Source: Halobacillus campisalis (lineage in GTDB: Bacteria > Bacillota > Bacilli > Bacillales > Halobacillaceae). Taken from it: a DNA stretch of 64,000 nucleotides. Positions 44,564 through 53,483 of this stretch are shown here, piece by piece; positions within the stretch are counted from its first letter, which is position 1, and each line of letters begins with the position of its first letter. The stretch covers positions 1-64,000 of the forward strand of contig NZ_JAPVRC010000008.1 in the NCBI RefSeq assembly GCF_030345335.1, written 5' to 3'. The position numbers were made by a program, and so were the translations under genes. The notes beneath the pieces are model-generated. The model worked only from the letters and a program-made list of their open reading frames with translations, did no database searches and was not told the origin of the DNA.

Positions 44564-45412
44564 GTGGAAAGAAAAATTGCGATTGTCACAGGTGCTAATT
44601 CTGGTATGGGGTTAGCAACAACGATTGAATTAGCTAACAAAGGTATTCATGTAATCATGGCTTGTAGAAACAAGGAAAGGAGTAAAGAAGCTCTTTCAGA
44701 AGCAAAGAGCGTGACCAAAAAAGACCACATAGAAATGTTGAAATGTGATTTAGGAAGCCTGACAAGTATTAAGGAGTTCGTCAGTCATTTCAAATTGAAG
44801 TTTGATCGCTTAGATATTCTGATCAACAATGCCGGCGTCGTTTCGTTAAAAAGAGAGCTCACTGGTGATGGGTTTGAATCTCAAATGGGCATAAATCATC
44901 TTGGGCATTTCTTATTGACGAACCTGCTGCTCTACGAGTTGAAGAAATCCAAAGACGCTCGAGTGGTAGTTGTATCTTCAGGTGCTCATAAATGGGGGAA
45001 AATCCACTTTCGCGATCCTCATTTAAGGAAAGGGTACAATGTTATGAAAGGGTATGGTCAGTCCAAATTGGCTAACATATTGTTTGCGAACGCATTAGCC
45101 GATAAAACAAAAGACGATAATATCTCTGTAAATTCTCTGCACCCCGGAGCTGTAGCAACTAATTTAGGTGTGAATCGGCAGTCGGGTTTTGGAACATCCA
45201 TAATGAAAACGTTAGAGCCATATTTCAAAACTCCGGAACAAGGAGCGGAGACGGCGGTTTATTTAGCAACTGATGAAAACATACGCGGTGTAAGTGGGAA
45301 ATATTTTTATAATAAGCAAGTCTCCCCTCGTTCAAAGGCAGCCAGTGACCGGAAGTTGGCAGAAACGCTGTGGATATGGAGCGAGAGGGAAGTTGGACTA
45401 CGCTCCCTGTAG
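44564..45412 (+). CDS. Short-chain dehydrogenase (retinol dehydrogenase-like SDR)
   Basis: A 282-residue SDR starting at GTG 44564 behind GAGGTGAT. TGANSGMGL cofactor loop, NNAGVVSLKRELTGDGFESQ region typical of the retinol/WW-domain oxidoreductase-like branch, and YGQSKLANILFANAL (Tyr-x-x-x-Lys). It is ~60 bases upstream of the aldehyde dehydrogenase gene on the same strand, so alcohol-to-aldehyde-to-acid steps in one unit are possible. Substrate unknown. Confidence 0.9.
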   Translation: MERKIAIVTGANSGMGLATTIELANKGIHVIMACRNKERSKEALSEAKSVTKKDHIEMLKCDLGSLTSIKEFVSHFKLKFDRLDILINNAGVVSLKRELTGDGFESQMGINHLGHFLLTNLLLYELKKSKDARVVVVSSGAHKWGKIHFRDPHLRKGYNVMKGYGQSKLANILFANALADKTKDDNISVNSLHPGAVATNLGVNRQSGFGTSIMKTLEPYFKTPEQGAETAVYLATDENIRGVSGKYFYNKQVSPRSKAASDRKLAETLWIWSEREVGLRSL

Positions 45413-45469
45413 TTTAAGTAACACTTGGAAAGGAAATAGTGTCTATAGATTCCAAATAAAGGAGAGGGC

Positions 45470-46903
45470 ATGTCTATGGCTGAGGAATATCAATTATATA
45501 TTGATGGAGAATGGGTGAGTACTGCTGAACAAATTGAAGTACTTAATAAATATACACAAGATACTTATGCCAAAGTGTCAAAAGCATCAGAAACTGAAGT
45601 GGATCAGGCGGTTACAGCTGCGGAACAAGCTTACAAAAACAATGCAATGTCTCCATATGAGCGTTTTGAAATATTAAAAAGAGTGAGTGAATTATTGGTA
45701 GAAAACAAAGAAACGCTCGCACAGGTCATCACGATGGAAGCAGGAAAGCCGCTTAAGCAGGCGCGCACGGAAATTGAACGTGCAGCTCTTACCTTTGAAG
45801 TCTCAGCGGAAGAGGCTAAGCGCATCCACGGAGAAGGGGTTCCTGTCGAAGCAGCTCCTGGTTCAGAGAATCGAATGGCATTTACTATCAGAGTTCCTGT
45901 TGGTGTAGTAGGTGCGATCAGTCCTTTTAACTTTCCAATGAATTTAGTGGCTCACAAAATAGGTCCTGCCATAGCTTCCGGTAATGCGGTTGTATTGAAG
46001 CCTGCGAGTAAAACACCTGTTTCAGCGATTAAATTAGCTGAGCTGTTTCATAAAGCCGGCTTGCCTAAAGGTTTTTTTAATGTAGTGGTCGGTTCAGGTT
46101 CCACTGTCGGAAACCAGATGATGAAAGACTCCAGAATAAGTCTCTACACGTTTACGGGCAGTGCCGAAGTCGGCTTAAAGCTTAAACAAGAAACAGGGAT
46201 GAATAAATTGATATTGGAGCTTGGAAACAATTCACCGGTTATTATTGATAAAGAGGCTGATGTTGCTGCTGCGGCTAAAAATACAGCCGCTAAAAGCTTT
46301 GCTTTCGCCGGTCAGGTGTGCATTTCTGTTCAAAGACTCTACGTGCACGAAGAAGTTCAAGAAGAGTTTCAACAAGCATTTTTAGAAGCTATTAAAGATC
46401 TTAAAATTGGAGATCCGAACGATCCAGAAACCGATGTCGGACCTATGATTGGCGAGGATGAAGCGAAGCGGGCGGAAGAATGGATTGAAGAAGCTAAACA
46501 GGCTGGGGCTAAAATTTTGCATGGCGGTACGAGAAAAGAAGCTTTACTGCAGCCTACAGTCCTTACAGATGTTACACATGACATGAAAGTCGTGTGCGAG
46601 GAAGTTTTTGCACCTGTTGTTACTTTAATACCATTCAGCGACATCAAAGATTGTATCGAAGAAGTAAACCAGTCCCCTTACGGTTTACAGGGCGGGATTT
46701 TCACTCAAAACATCGATACAGCCTTCTACGCTGCAAAAAAAGTACAAGTCGGTGGTTTTATGATCAATGATGCCTCCCAATACCGTGTAGATCTTATGCC
46801 GTATGGTGGTGTGAAAGGCAGCGGCTGGGGGAAAGAAGGTCCGAAATATTCAATCGAAGAAATGACGGAAGAGCGCTTAGTTGTTATGAATTTAAATCAA
46901 TAA
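45470..46903 (+). CDS. Aldehyde dehydrogenase (NAD(P)+)
   Basis: A 477-residue ALDH superfamily enzyme. The NAD-binding part includes SPFNFPMNLVAHKIGPAIAS and FTGSAEVG; the general base Glu lies in LILELGNNSP and the catalytic Cys in FAFAGQVCISVQR; GSGWGKEGPKYSIEEMTEER is the C-terminal block. ATG 45470 follows AAAGGAG at 5 bases; the second Met (45476) is equally possible. The sequence fits the broad lactaldehyde/succinate-semialdehyde-type group, and the exact substrate is open. Confidence 0.93.
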   Translation: MSMAEEYQLYIDGEWVSTAEQIEVLNKYTQDTYAKVSKASETEVDQAVTAAEQAYKNNAMSPYERFEILKRVSELLVENKETLAQVITMEAGKPLKQARTEIERAALTFEVSAEEAKRIHGEGVPVEAAPGSENRMAFTIRVPVGVVGAISPFNFPMNLVAHKIGPAIASGNAVVLKPASKTPVSAIKLAELFHKAGLPKGFFNVVVGSGSTVGNQMMKDSRISLYTFTGSAEVGLKLKQETGMNKLILELGNNSPVIIDKEADVAAAAKNTAAKSFAFAGQVCISVQRLYVHEEVQEEFQQAFLEAIKDLKIGDPNDPETDVGPMIGEDEAKRAEEWIEEAKQAGAKILHGGTRKEALLQPTVLTDVTHDMKVVCEEVFAPVVTLIPFSDIKDCIEEVNQSPYGLQGGIFTQNIDTAFYAAKKVQVGGFMINDASQYRVDLMPYGGVKGSGWGKEGPKYSIEEMTEERLVVMNLNQ

Positions 46904-46989
46904 AAAGTTTACGTGATTACACACTATCTTATTGAAGAGAAAACAAAAACTTTTCAACTCACAGATTGATAAGAACAGTGATTAACACT

Positions 46990-47027
46990 AAAAAAGCCCA
47001 GAATTCCTATTAAGGATCTGGGCTTAA
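46990..47027 (-). terminator. Terminator of the MATE exporter gene
   Basis: AAGCCCAGA (46994-47002) pairs with TCTGGGCTT (47017-47025). The T run (TTTTTT) is on the minus strand, downstream of the leftward gene. Confidence 0.78.
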
Positions 47028-47155
47028 CTTGAGTATGAGGTTTACTCAGTTAAAGCTTCCGAACGTTGAATTAGTATTTTAATCATTCACTTATAGTTGA
47101 TTTACACAGCCAAGCCATTGGTTTTTTGTAAACAGTGGACTTGAAATTCAGGGCG

Positions 47156-48517
47156 TTATGCGTTTGCTTGATTCTGTATATTTCTGCGCTGCAGCTGTAG
47201 CATCCTGAATAAGAGAGTGATAGCCCCTGCTGTCAACCCAATGATCAGGCTCATCCAGTAACCGAAAGGTCCGAGATCTGTATAATTGGCAAGCAGGTAG
47301 CCACTCGGTAAGCCGATGACCCAATAAGATACAAAAGCCATTACTAAAGTAATATTCACATCTTTATATCCACGTAATATTCCCTGTAACGGAGCTCCAA
47401 AACCATCGGATAACTGAAAGAAGATGGCGTAAAATATAAAACTTTTCGTCAAAGCGATCACTTCTTCATTTGAACTGTACAATCTGGCTACAGAATCATC
47501 GAAAATATACAAAATGAGTCCAGCTGCTACCGACATGGCTACAGCCAGGCTTATCCCCATATAGGAATAAGTTTTTGCCTCTTCGTAACGCTTGGCTCCT
47601 ACTTCGAATCCGACAGCAATGGTCAGTGTGAAAGCTATGCTGAGAGGCATCATATATACGAGTGAGGCAAAGTTAATCGCTGCCTGATGAGCGGCAATCG
47701 TATAAGTATCGTAAACGGTCATAAAGAAAGTGACGGCGGCAAAAATACTCGTCTCAAAGAAGATAGCGAATCCTATGGGAATTCCGATTCGCAGCTGTTC
47801 TGCCCAGCTCTTCAAGGATGGCTTCACCCATTTACTGAAGATTCCGTAACGGCGAAGCGGATAAGTTTTATGAATGACAGCTACTACTATACCGCATGCC
47901 ACCCAATATGTAAGTGCAGAAGCCAATCCCGCACCTATTCCGCCTAACGCCGGAAGCCCTGCCTTACCGAAAATCAATACGTAATTGAATACTATATTGA
48001 TCGGCAGTGTGAGTAGAATGATACCCATTGAAATTTTTGTCTGGCCCAGGGCATCGATGAATGACCGAAGAATATTGAAGACAAACAATGGTACAATACC
48101 AAGCCCCAGTGTAATCAAATAATACTTAGCTATGTAGCGGACTTCTTCTTCAATACTGAATAATGAAAGAATAGGATCTAGTAAAAAGAAGCCAATAAAA
48201 CCAATCAAAAGGGCAAGCACGATTGCTAAATATACCCCTTGCTTGACGGATTCTGGTATTTCTTTTTCTTTTTTTGCACCATTCAATTGAGCAATGATAG
48301 GAGAGATCGCCATCATGATCCCATTAAGGCCTGTGAAAACGGGCAGCCAGATGTTCGAACCGATAGCGACACCAGCCAAATCCTCAGCGCCGGCTTGACC
48401 AGACATGATCGTATCAAAAAAGTTCATAGCATACATGCCGATTTGAGTGATTAAAATAGGAAGTAAAATGACCATGAATAACTTGAATTTTTCGGACAAT
48501 GTTTTTGTTTCGTACAT
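47156..48517 (-). CDS. MATE family multidrug exporter
   Basis: A 453-residue membrane protein with 12 predicted helices in two homologous halves, exporting drugs or metabolites against Na+ or H+. LPILITQIGMYAMNFFDTIM is the family's first helix; PLFVFNILRSFIDALGQTK and the second-half GAPLQGILRGYKDVN are the paired MatE motifs. ATG 48517 follows AAAAAGGAG. It is a single gene read towards the aldehyde dehydrogenase gene. Confidence 0.92.
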   Translation of the reverse strand: MYETKTLSEKFKLFMVILLPILITQIGMYAMNFFDTIMSGQAGAEDLAGVAIGSNIWLPVFTGLNGIMMAISPIIAQLNGAKKEKEIPESVKQGVYLAIVLALLIGFIGFFLLDPILSLFSIEEEVRYIAKYYLITLGLGIVPLFVFNILRSFIDALGQTKISMGIILLTLPINIVFNYVLIFGKAGLPALGGIGAGLASALTYWVACGIVVAVIHKTYPLRRYGIFSKWVKPSLKSWAEQLRIGIPIGFAIFFETSIFAAVTFFMTVYDTYTIAAHQAAINFASLVYMMPLSIAFTLTIAVGFEVGAKRYEEAKTYSYMGISLAVAMSVAAGLILYIFDDSVARLYSSNEEVIALTKSFIFYAIFFQLSDGFGAPLQGILRGYKDVNITLVMAFVSYWVIGLPSGYLLANYTDLGPFGYWMSLIIGLTAGAITLLFRMLQLQRRNIQNQANA

Positions 48518-48610
48518 AAATGTTCTCCTTTTTGATACAATTCCTTTAGGCCACGAGGATTATAGCACACAAATGTGTAGAAGCCTAGCTGCGCAAATGA
48601 AGAAAGGACG

Positions 48611-49690
48611 TTGAAGATTTTGACTAATAAACGTATTTTATTTACAGGAGGCGGAACCGCCGGGCACGTTATCGTTAATCTTGCCCTTATCCCCGAATTT
48701 CAAAAAAAAGGATATGAGATCGATTATATAGGATCGTACGAGGGTATTGAAAGAAATTTAATTGAAACCTTGGAGGGTGTAACTTATCATGCCATTTCGA
48801 CTGGTAAATTAAGAAGGTACATGTCTAAAGAGAATTTCAAAGATCCATTCAAAGTTTTAAAAGGTTTGTATCAATCACTTAGAATCATAAGTAAGACCAA
48901 GCCGAAGGTGATTTTTTCGAAAGGTGGTTTTGTTTCTGTACCAGTTGTAGCAGCGGCAAAATTGAAAAAAGTCCCCGCCATTATCCATGAGTCTGATTAT
49001 ACACCTGGCCTGGCCAATAAGTTATCATTTCCATTTGCGCAAAAGGTGTTGGCGACATTCCCGGAAACGATGAAATACTTACCTGAGGCCAAAGGGAAAT
49101 ATATTGGTGCTGTAGTCAGAGAAGAGCTTTTTGAAGGAAACAGGCAAAAAGGGTTGGCTTTTTGCGGATTTACCAATTCGAAGCCTGTTGTGCTAGTCAT
49201 GGGCGGAAGTACAGGCTCAAAAAAAATCAACGATTCGATACGTGAAAATATTGATGAATTATTACAAAACGTCCAAATCGTGCACCTTTGCGGAAAAGGA
49301 CAAATGGATGAATCGATTCACAGGAAAGGGTACGTTCAATTCGAGTATGTGAATGAAGAACTGAAGGACCTGTTCGCTGCATGTGATTATATTATTTCAA
49401 GAGCTGGGTCTAACGCTATATTCGAATTTTTAGCTTTAAGAAAACCGATGCTGCTCATTCCATTATCAAGGCAGGCGAGTCGAGGCGACCAAATACTGAA
49501 TGCCGATTCTTTTGTAAAACAAGGGTATGCTTTAAAACTTGAAGAAGAAGAATTGAATGCCGATCGTCTTTTACAAGAATTTAATCGACTGATGGAAAGA
49601 AAACCTGAACTACTGAACAATATGAACACCTATGAAAATAAAAAGACAAAACAGGAAGTCATTGATCTTATCCAGCAATCTGAAAAATGA
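48611..49690 (+). CDS. murG: MurG-type UDP-GlcNAc:lipid I GlcNAc transferase, outside the dcw cluster
   Basis: A 359-residue GT28 enzyme that adds GlcNAc to lipid I to form lipid II, at the inner face of the membrane. The N-terminal loop is FTGGGTAGHV, with SKGGFVSVPV, IHESDYTPGLANKL, MGGSTGSKKIN, and SRAGSNAIFEFLAL plus the Q-x-x-R-G-D-Q motif (RQASRGDQ) for UDP-GlcNAc. TTG 48611 is 3 bases from AAAGGA; TTG 48620, giving MTNKRILF, suits the family better but is 12 bases away. No other cell-wall genes surround it, so it is likely a second MurG. Confidence 0.88.
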   Translation: MKILTNKRILFTGGGTAGHVIVNLALIPEFQKKGYEIDYIGSYEGIERNLIETLEGVTYHAISTGKLRRYMSKENFKDPFKVLKGLYQSLRIISKTKPKVIFSKGGFVSVPVVAAAKLKKVPAIIHESDYTPGLANKLSFPFAQKVLATFPETMKYLPEAKGKYIGAVVREELFEGNRQKGLAFCGFTNSKPVVLVMGGSTGSKKINDSIRENIDELLQNVQIVHLCGKGQMDESIHRKGYVQFEYVNEELKDLFAACDYIISRAGSNAIFEFLALRKPMLLIPLSRQASRGDQILNADSFVKQGYALKLEEEELNADRLLQEFNRLMERKPELLNNMNTYENKKTKQEVIDLIQQSEK

Positions 49691-49695
49691 TAATT

Positions 49696-49729
49696 AGGAC
49701 CATGCATTAAAATTGTGCATGGTCCTTTT
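49696..49729 (+). terminator. Terminator after murG
   Basis: AGGACCATGCA (49696-49706) pairs with TGCATGGTCCT (49716-49726), followed by TTTTA. Confidence 0.9.
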
Positions 49730-49954
49730 ATATAATTCGAAGAAAATGGCGTAAACTGAACTGGAGAAACTTATGCAAACAGTTCAAACAACAATTTACG
49801 GACAAGAGTGAACGGCCTTCATGATACATGTTCCACATAATAGCCTGTCTGAGTTATAATAGAAATAGATATCAATTCGATTAGGAACTTTACAGCTTCG
49901 ATCTTTTGTTTAGGAAAGCGCATACTTCGTTAGGGTTTCGTTGTGTTAAATTGG

Positions 49955-50130
49955 AGAAAGGGGGTCTTGGATATGGCTCGCTTTCCGCGGGGATGACGGC
50001 CAGCCTCCTCGAGCTAGAGCTCTCCGGGGTCTAGCTAGTCCATCCATTCCCGCAGGAGTCTCACCATTTCCAAGACCCCAATACCATGATGTGAGGAACG
50101 AAACCATCACATCGTAAAGGGCGCATTGTG
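49955..50130. repeat. Intergenic repeat family, copy 5 (best preserved)
   Basis: The 10-base perfect inverted ends GGGGTCTTGG (49961-49970) and CCAAGACCCC (50070-50079) enclose CTCGCTTTCCGCGGGGATGA, GCCAGCCTCCTCGAG, CTAGAGCTCTCCGGGG and ATTCCCGCAGGAGTCTCACC. The whole can fold into one long branched hairpin. It is the reference against which the other copies were compared. The rest of 49730-50356 shows no gene. Confidence 0.75.
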
Positions 50131-50356
50131 GATAAAGCTCTCCATAGTAGTTTGATTGGTGTTTTCTTCTATATATGATTAAATTGGAGTGATTGCGAAA
50201 ACTTTTACATCACGAGGGGCAGCGGGGAATGACCCTCTCATCAAATGTTTCGAATCCAAGTCCTCCACTATCCTGCCATATTGTTGAATAAATTTGATAC
50301 AGAAATGATGTATCACCTCTAAACGTAGTTTAAAAAAATCATTAGGAGAAGATGTC

Positions 50357-50710
50357 ATGCGTACTCAAGTATGCCGCTATTGTTATAAGCAAATCCGTGA
50401 TCGAGACGAATTGATCACCGCATCTAATTGGTTCAGAATACGCCCTTTTCACTACCGGTGTTTTGATTTAGTTGAACAGGAAACGTCTACACTTGCCGGC
50501 ACATGGAAGCCCATTAATAGCCAGGCTTCCTTAATTTCCGTAATATTGATGCTTGCTTTATCCGTGTGGATGTTTGCGACAGATACATTAGGATATGTCG
50601 GGGATCTAATTGGGTTGATCGCTTTATACCCGGTTGTCTTGCGAATAATTTCTTTTGTATGGATAGAGAGTCGTCTGCCAAAGTTCATCGAAAATAAACG
50701 CCACTATTAG
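50357..50710 (+). CDS. Small membrane protein with N-terminal zinc-binding motif
   Basis: A 117-residue protein starting at ATG 50357 behind TTAGGAGAAG. The first 40 residues contain CRYCYKQI and, after 28 residues, HYRCF, a possible Cys3His zinc site. Two hydrophobic helices follow (about residues 58-75 and 80-100). I do not recognise a named family; similar CxxC-plus-two-helix proteins occur in Bacillaceae. It has its own terminator. Function unknown. Confidence 0.75.
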   Translation: MRTQVCRYCYKQIRDRDELITASNWFRIRPFHYRCFDLVEQETSTLAGTWKPINSQASLISVILMLALSVWMFATDTLGYVGDLIGLIALYPVVLRIISFVWIESRLPKFIENKRHY

Positions 50711-50712
50711 AG

Positions 50713-50739
50713 GAGTCTGCTATACAAGCAGGCTCTTTT
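50713..50739 (+). terminator. Terminator after the zinc-motif membrane protein gene
   Basis: GAGTCTGCT pairs with AGCAGGCTC, followed by TTTT. Confidence 0.8.
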
Positions 50740-50797
50740 ACGTTTACTTGAGATAATCAAAGGGGATATTTCTAAGAGAATAAGGAGGCTCATATCA

Positions 50798-51622
50798 ATG
50801 GATATAACTAGTAAGGTTCTTCTTTCAAACGGTGTAGAAATGCCCTTGATCGGTCTAGGAGTTTATAAAGTTGATGGAGGCGGGGAAGTCTATGAGACGG
50901 TAAAGACAGCACTTGCTGCAGGTTACCGTCATATCGATACGGCTTCATTTTATGATAATGAGACCGGCGTAGGTAAAGCAATACAAGACAGCGGGATTCC
51001 TCGAGAAGACATATTTTTGACGACAAAGGTATGGAATGATGAGCAAGGATATGAAGAGACGTTGCAAGCGTTTGAACGAAGTTTGGAAAGGTTAGGCGTT
51101 GACTATGTTGATCTTTACCTTATCCATTGGCCAGTTCCAAATTTATTTAAAGAGACTTGGAAAGCCTTTGAGAAACTCTATCAGGAGGGAAAAGTGAAAG
51201 CTATTGGAGTCAGCAATTTCACCATCTCCCATCTTAGTGAGCTGCTTTTAAATGCAAAAACCGTGCCTATGGTCAACCAAGTGGAATTCCACCCTAAGCT
51301 TTTTCAAAAGGAACTTATGGAATATTGTAACGAGAACAACATTCAATTAGAGGCCTGGTCTCCTTTAGCGAGAGGATCCTACTTAAAGGATCCAGAGCTT
51401 GAAGAAATAGCAGGCAAATACGGTAAAAGTACAGCGCAGATTATATTACGATGGGATGTTCAGCATGGGATCGTAACCATCCCGAAATCTACTAAAAAAG
51501 AGCGTCAGATAGAGAACGCGGACATCTTCGATTTTGAACTGACAGAGAAGGATATGGAGCAAATTAATGAGCTTCATGCTAATGAAAGGGTTGGATCCCA
51601 TCCAGATCACTTCAATTATTAA
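50798..51622 (+). CDS. Aldo/keto reductase (YtbE/YvgN-like)
   Basis: A 274-residue NADPH-dependent carbonyl reductase of the TIM-barrel AKR superfamily. The catalytic tetrad is visible: Asp in HIDTASFYDNE, Tyr in the same block, Lys in TTKVWN, His in LIHWPVP. IGVSNFTISHL and the C-terminal VTIPKSTKKERQIENADIF cofactor block complete it. ATG 50798 follows AATAAGGAGGCTC. The closest known types are the B. subtilis glyoxal/methylglyoxal reductases YvgN and YtbE, which suggests detoxification of reactive aldehydes. Confidence 0.93.
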   Translation: MDITSKVLLSNGVEMPLIGLGVYKVDGGGEVYETVKTALAAGYRHIDTASFYDNETGVGKAIQDSGIPREDIFLTTKVWNDEQGYEETLQAFERSLERLGVDYVDLYLIHWPVPNLFKETWKAFEKLYQEGKVKAIGVSNFTISHLSELLLNAKTVPMVNQVEFHPKLFQKELMEYCNENNIQLEAWSPLARGSYLKDPELEEIAGKYGKSTAQIILRWDVQHGIVTIPKSTKKERQIENADIFDFELTEKDMEQINELHANERVGSHPDHFNY

Positions 51623-51636
51623 TATATACAGGCCAA

Positions 51637-51667
51637 GCCGTTTCAGCATTTATGCTGGACGGTTTTT
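51637..51667 (+). terminator. Terminator after the aldo/keto reductase gene
   Basis: CCGTTTCAGCA pairs imperfectly with TGCTGGACGG, followed by TTTTTT. Confidence 0.72.
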
Positions 51668-51688
51668 TATTTGCTTTTTTTGGGTAGG

Positions 51689-51847
51689 TCATTCCGTTTC
51701 TTCTTTATAAATCAGTATGAAAGGAAGAAACAAGATCAATACAAGAAAGAGCATCAAAAATAGCTTAGCCACCCCCTCCATAAGAAAAAGTATAGATAGA
51801 AAGAAGCATGCTATCAGCACGATAGGAACAATGTAAGCGAGTATCAA
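51689..51847 (-). CDS. 52-residue membrane peptide, antisense to the ger operon
   Basis: TTG 51847 on the minus strand follows AAGGAGG at 8 bases and opens 52 codons ending in TGA. The product is strongly hydrophobic: one helix LAYIVPIVLIACFFLSILFL, a short loop MEGVAK, a second helix LFLMLFLVLILFLPFILIY, and the tail KEETE. A two-helix hairpin membrane peptide of unknown family is implied. It reads away from the ger operon starting at 51975, so the two share a divergent promoter region. Confidence 0.6.
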   Translation of the reverse strand: MILAYIVPIVLIACFFLSILFLMEGVAKLFLMLFLVLILFLPFILIYKEETE

Positions 51848-51974
51848 TTAGCCAACCTCCTTAGCTCCTATCCTCTCCAAAAATCGAATAAAATACAGCG
51901 TTTTGTTAACAATATTAAACAAATAAACTCCCGCTAATCTTTTAAGAACACTTGCTGGGTGAAGGAGTTTTCTC

Positions 51975-53483
51975 ATGTGGAGACCGAAGAAAAAGGAACA
52001 AGAGAAGACCATAGATCGTTTTCAGGCATTATCGTCCGGACAAACGGTGCAAACGTTATTTGACAGATTAGAGCATTCTAACGATTTTAAGCGTTATAAA
52101 GTGGGTGCCAGTGGCTGGGTAATTTCGTATGTGTCGACAATGTGCGATGACAAAATAATAAATAATGCACTCCTTCCTGTTTTAAAGAAGAATGAAGTTC
52201 AATCACTTGAAGATATGAAAGAGAAGCTCCTAGTGGATAACATCCGAGTGACAGAGGATACAAAGAAAATCGAAGAAAATGTGATGGCAGGTCATATTAT
52301 CGTGCAGGAAAAGAGTGCAGATCAAAAGGTACTTTGCATACCTGCATCGAATAATGAAGGCAGAAAAGTTTCTATTCCGGAAGTAGAATTCAGTGTGGTC
52401 GGTCCAAAAGAAGCATTTGTAGAATCCATAGACACAAATATGAGTCTTATGAGAAAGCGGCTGCCAATTTCTCAGCTTACACTCAGGGAATTGAAAATGG
52501 GGAGTATCACTCAAACTCGAGTCGGTGTTGTATATATTGATGGAATTGCCGATGAAGATAATATACAAACGGTATTACAGAGATTAAAGAATATTGATTA
52601 TGATCAAATCATTGATAGTTCTTTCATTTCTCAAATGATATCGGACAACTCTACTTCACCTTTCCCTCAATTATTGGATACTGAAAGGCCTGACAGGGTA
52701 GTCGAGGTGCTGGTGGAAGGTAAAATCGCAATTGTAGTAGATGGATCGCCCCATGTACTTACATGTCCAACGACCATTGTAGAATTCTTTTCAGCTTCCG
52801 ATGACTATTTTCTTCCGTGGCATCTTGCTACTGCCTTTCGACTGATCCGTTTATTCGCTGTGTTTTTTTCGGTGCTCAGTACTCCGTTGTATGTAGCGAT
52901 TTTGACTTACCACCATGAAATGATTCCAGAAGAACTCATGTCTACCATTGTGGCTTCAAGAGCAGACATCCCTTTTCCACCAATACTTGAAGTTATCATC
53001 TTAGAATTGACCATTGAGCTATTGCGTGAAGCGGGGGCAAGGCTGCCTACCAAAATCGGTCAGACGATCGGTATTGTAGGAGGAATTGTAATTGGTACAG
53101 CTGCAGTAGATGCGGGTCTTACAAGTAACGTGCTTCTAATCATCGTAGCCCTCGCTGCGCTAGCGTCCTTTACTACACCAGTCTACCAAATTGGTAACAC
53201 TATTCGGTTGATCCGCTTTCCTTTCCTTATTGGAGCTCAAATGTGGGGGTTAGTCGGCGTAGCCATGGTCATGATGTTTTATATAGGTCATTTGATTAAA
53301 CTTACTTCGATAGGAAGGCCTTTTTTCGCGCCTTTATACCCCTTGAGGTTTCTTGACCTCAGAGATGCATTCATTCGTCTGCCATTTAGTAAACAGACGG
53401 ATCGTCCACTGCAGAACCGCCCTGAGGCACCCAGGCGATTTAATAAGAAGCATGTATCGGAGAGAAGGGATATAGATGAATAA
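51975..53483 (+). CDS. Germinant receptor subunit A, second operon
   Basis: A 502-residue GerA-family A subunit. ATG 51975 follows GAAGGAG. The soluble N-terminal half carries SPFPQLLDTERPDRV and IAIVVDGSPHVLTCPTT; about five helices follow with LEVIILELTIELLREAGARL and GQTIGIVGGIVIGTAAV. It is clearly related to, but well diverged from, the A subunit at 37925, especially in residues 1-150, so it probably responds to a different germinant. It overlaps the B gene by 8 bases. A weak SigG-like GAATA/CAATATTA pair lies at 51886-51917. Confidence 0.93.
   Translation: MWRPKKKEQEKTIDRFQALSSGQTVQTLFDRLEHSNDFKRYKVGASGWVISYVSTMCDDKIINNALLPVLKKNEVQSLEDMKEKLLVDNIRVTEDTKKIEENVMAGHIIVQEKSADQKVLCIPASNNEGRKVSIPEVEFSVVGPKEAFVESIDTNMSLMRKRLPISQLTLRELKMGSITQTRVGVVYIDGIADEDNIQTVLQRLKNIDYDQIIDSSFISQMISDNSTSPFPQLLDTERPDRVVEVLVEGKIAIVVDGSPHVLTCPTTIVEFFSASDDYFLPWHLATAFRLIRLFAVFFSVLSTPLYVAILTYHHEMIPEELMSTIVASRADIPFPPILEVIILELTIELLREAGARLPTKIGQTIGIVGGIVIGTAAVDAGLTSNVLLIIVALAALASFTTPVYQIGNTIRLIRFPFLIGAQMWGLVGVAMVMMFYIGHLIKLTSIGRPFFAPLYPLRFLDLRDAFIRLPFSKQTDRPLQNRPEAPRRFNKKHVSERRDIDE

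Noticed and set aside
51886-51917. A SigG promoter for the second ger operon.
   Set aside because: GAATA and CAATATTA are 19 bases apart and the -10 is poor; it was not listed as a separate feature.
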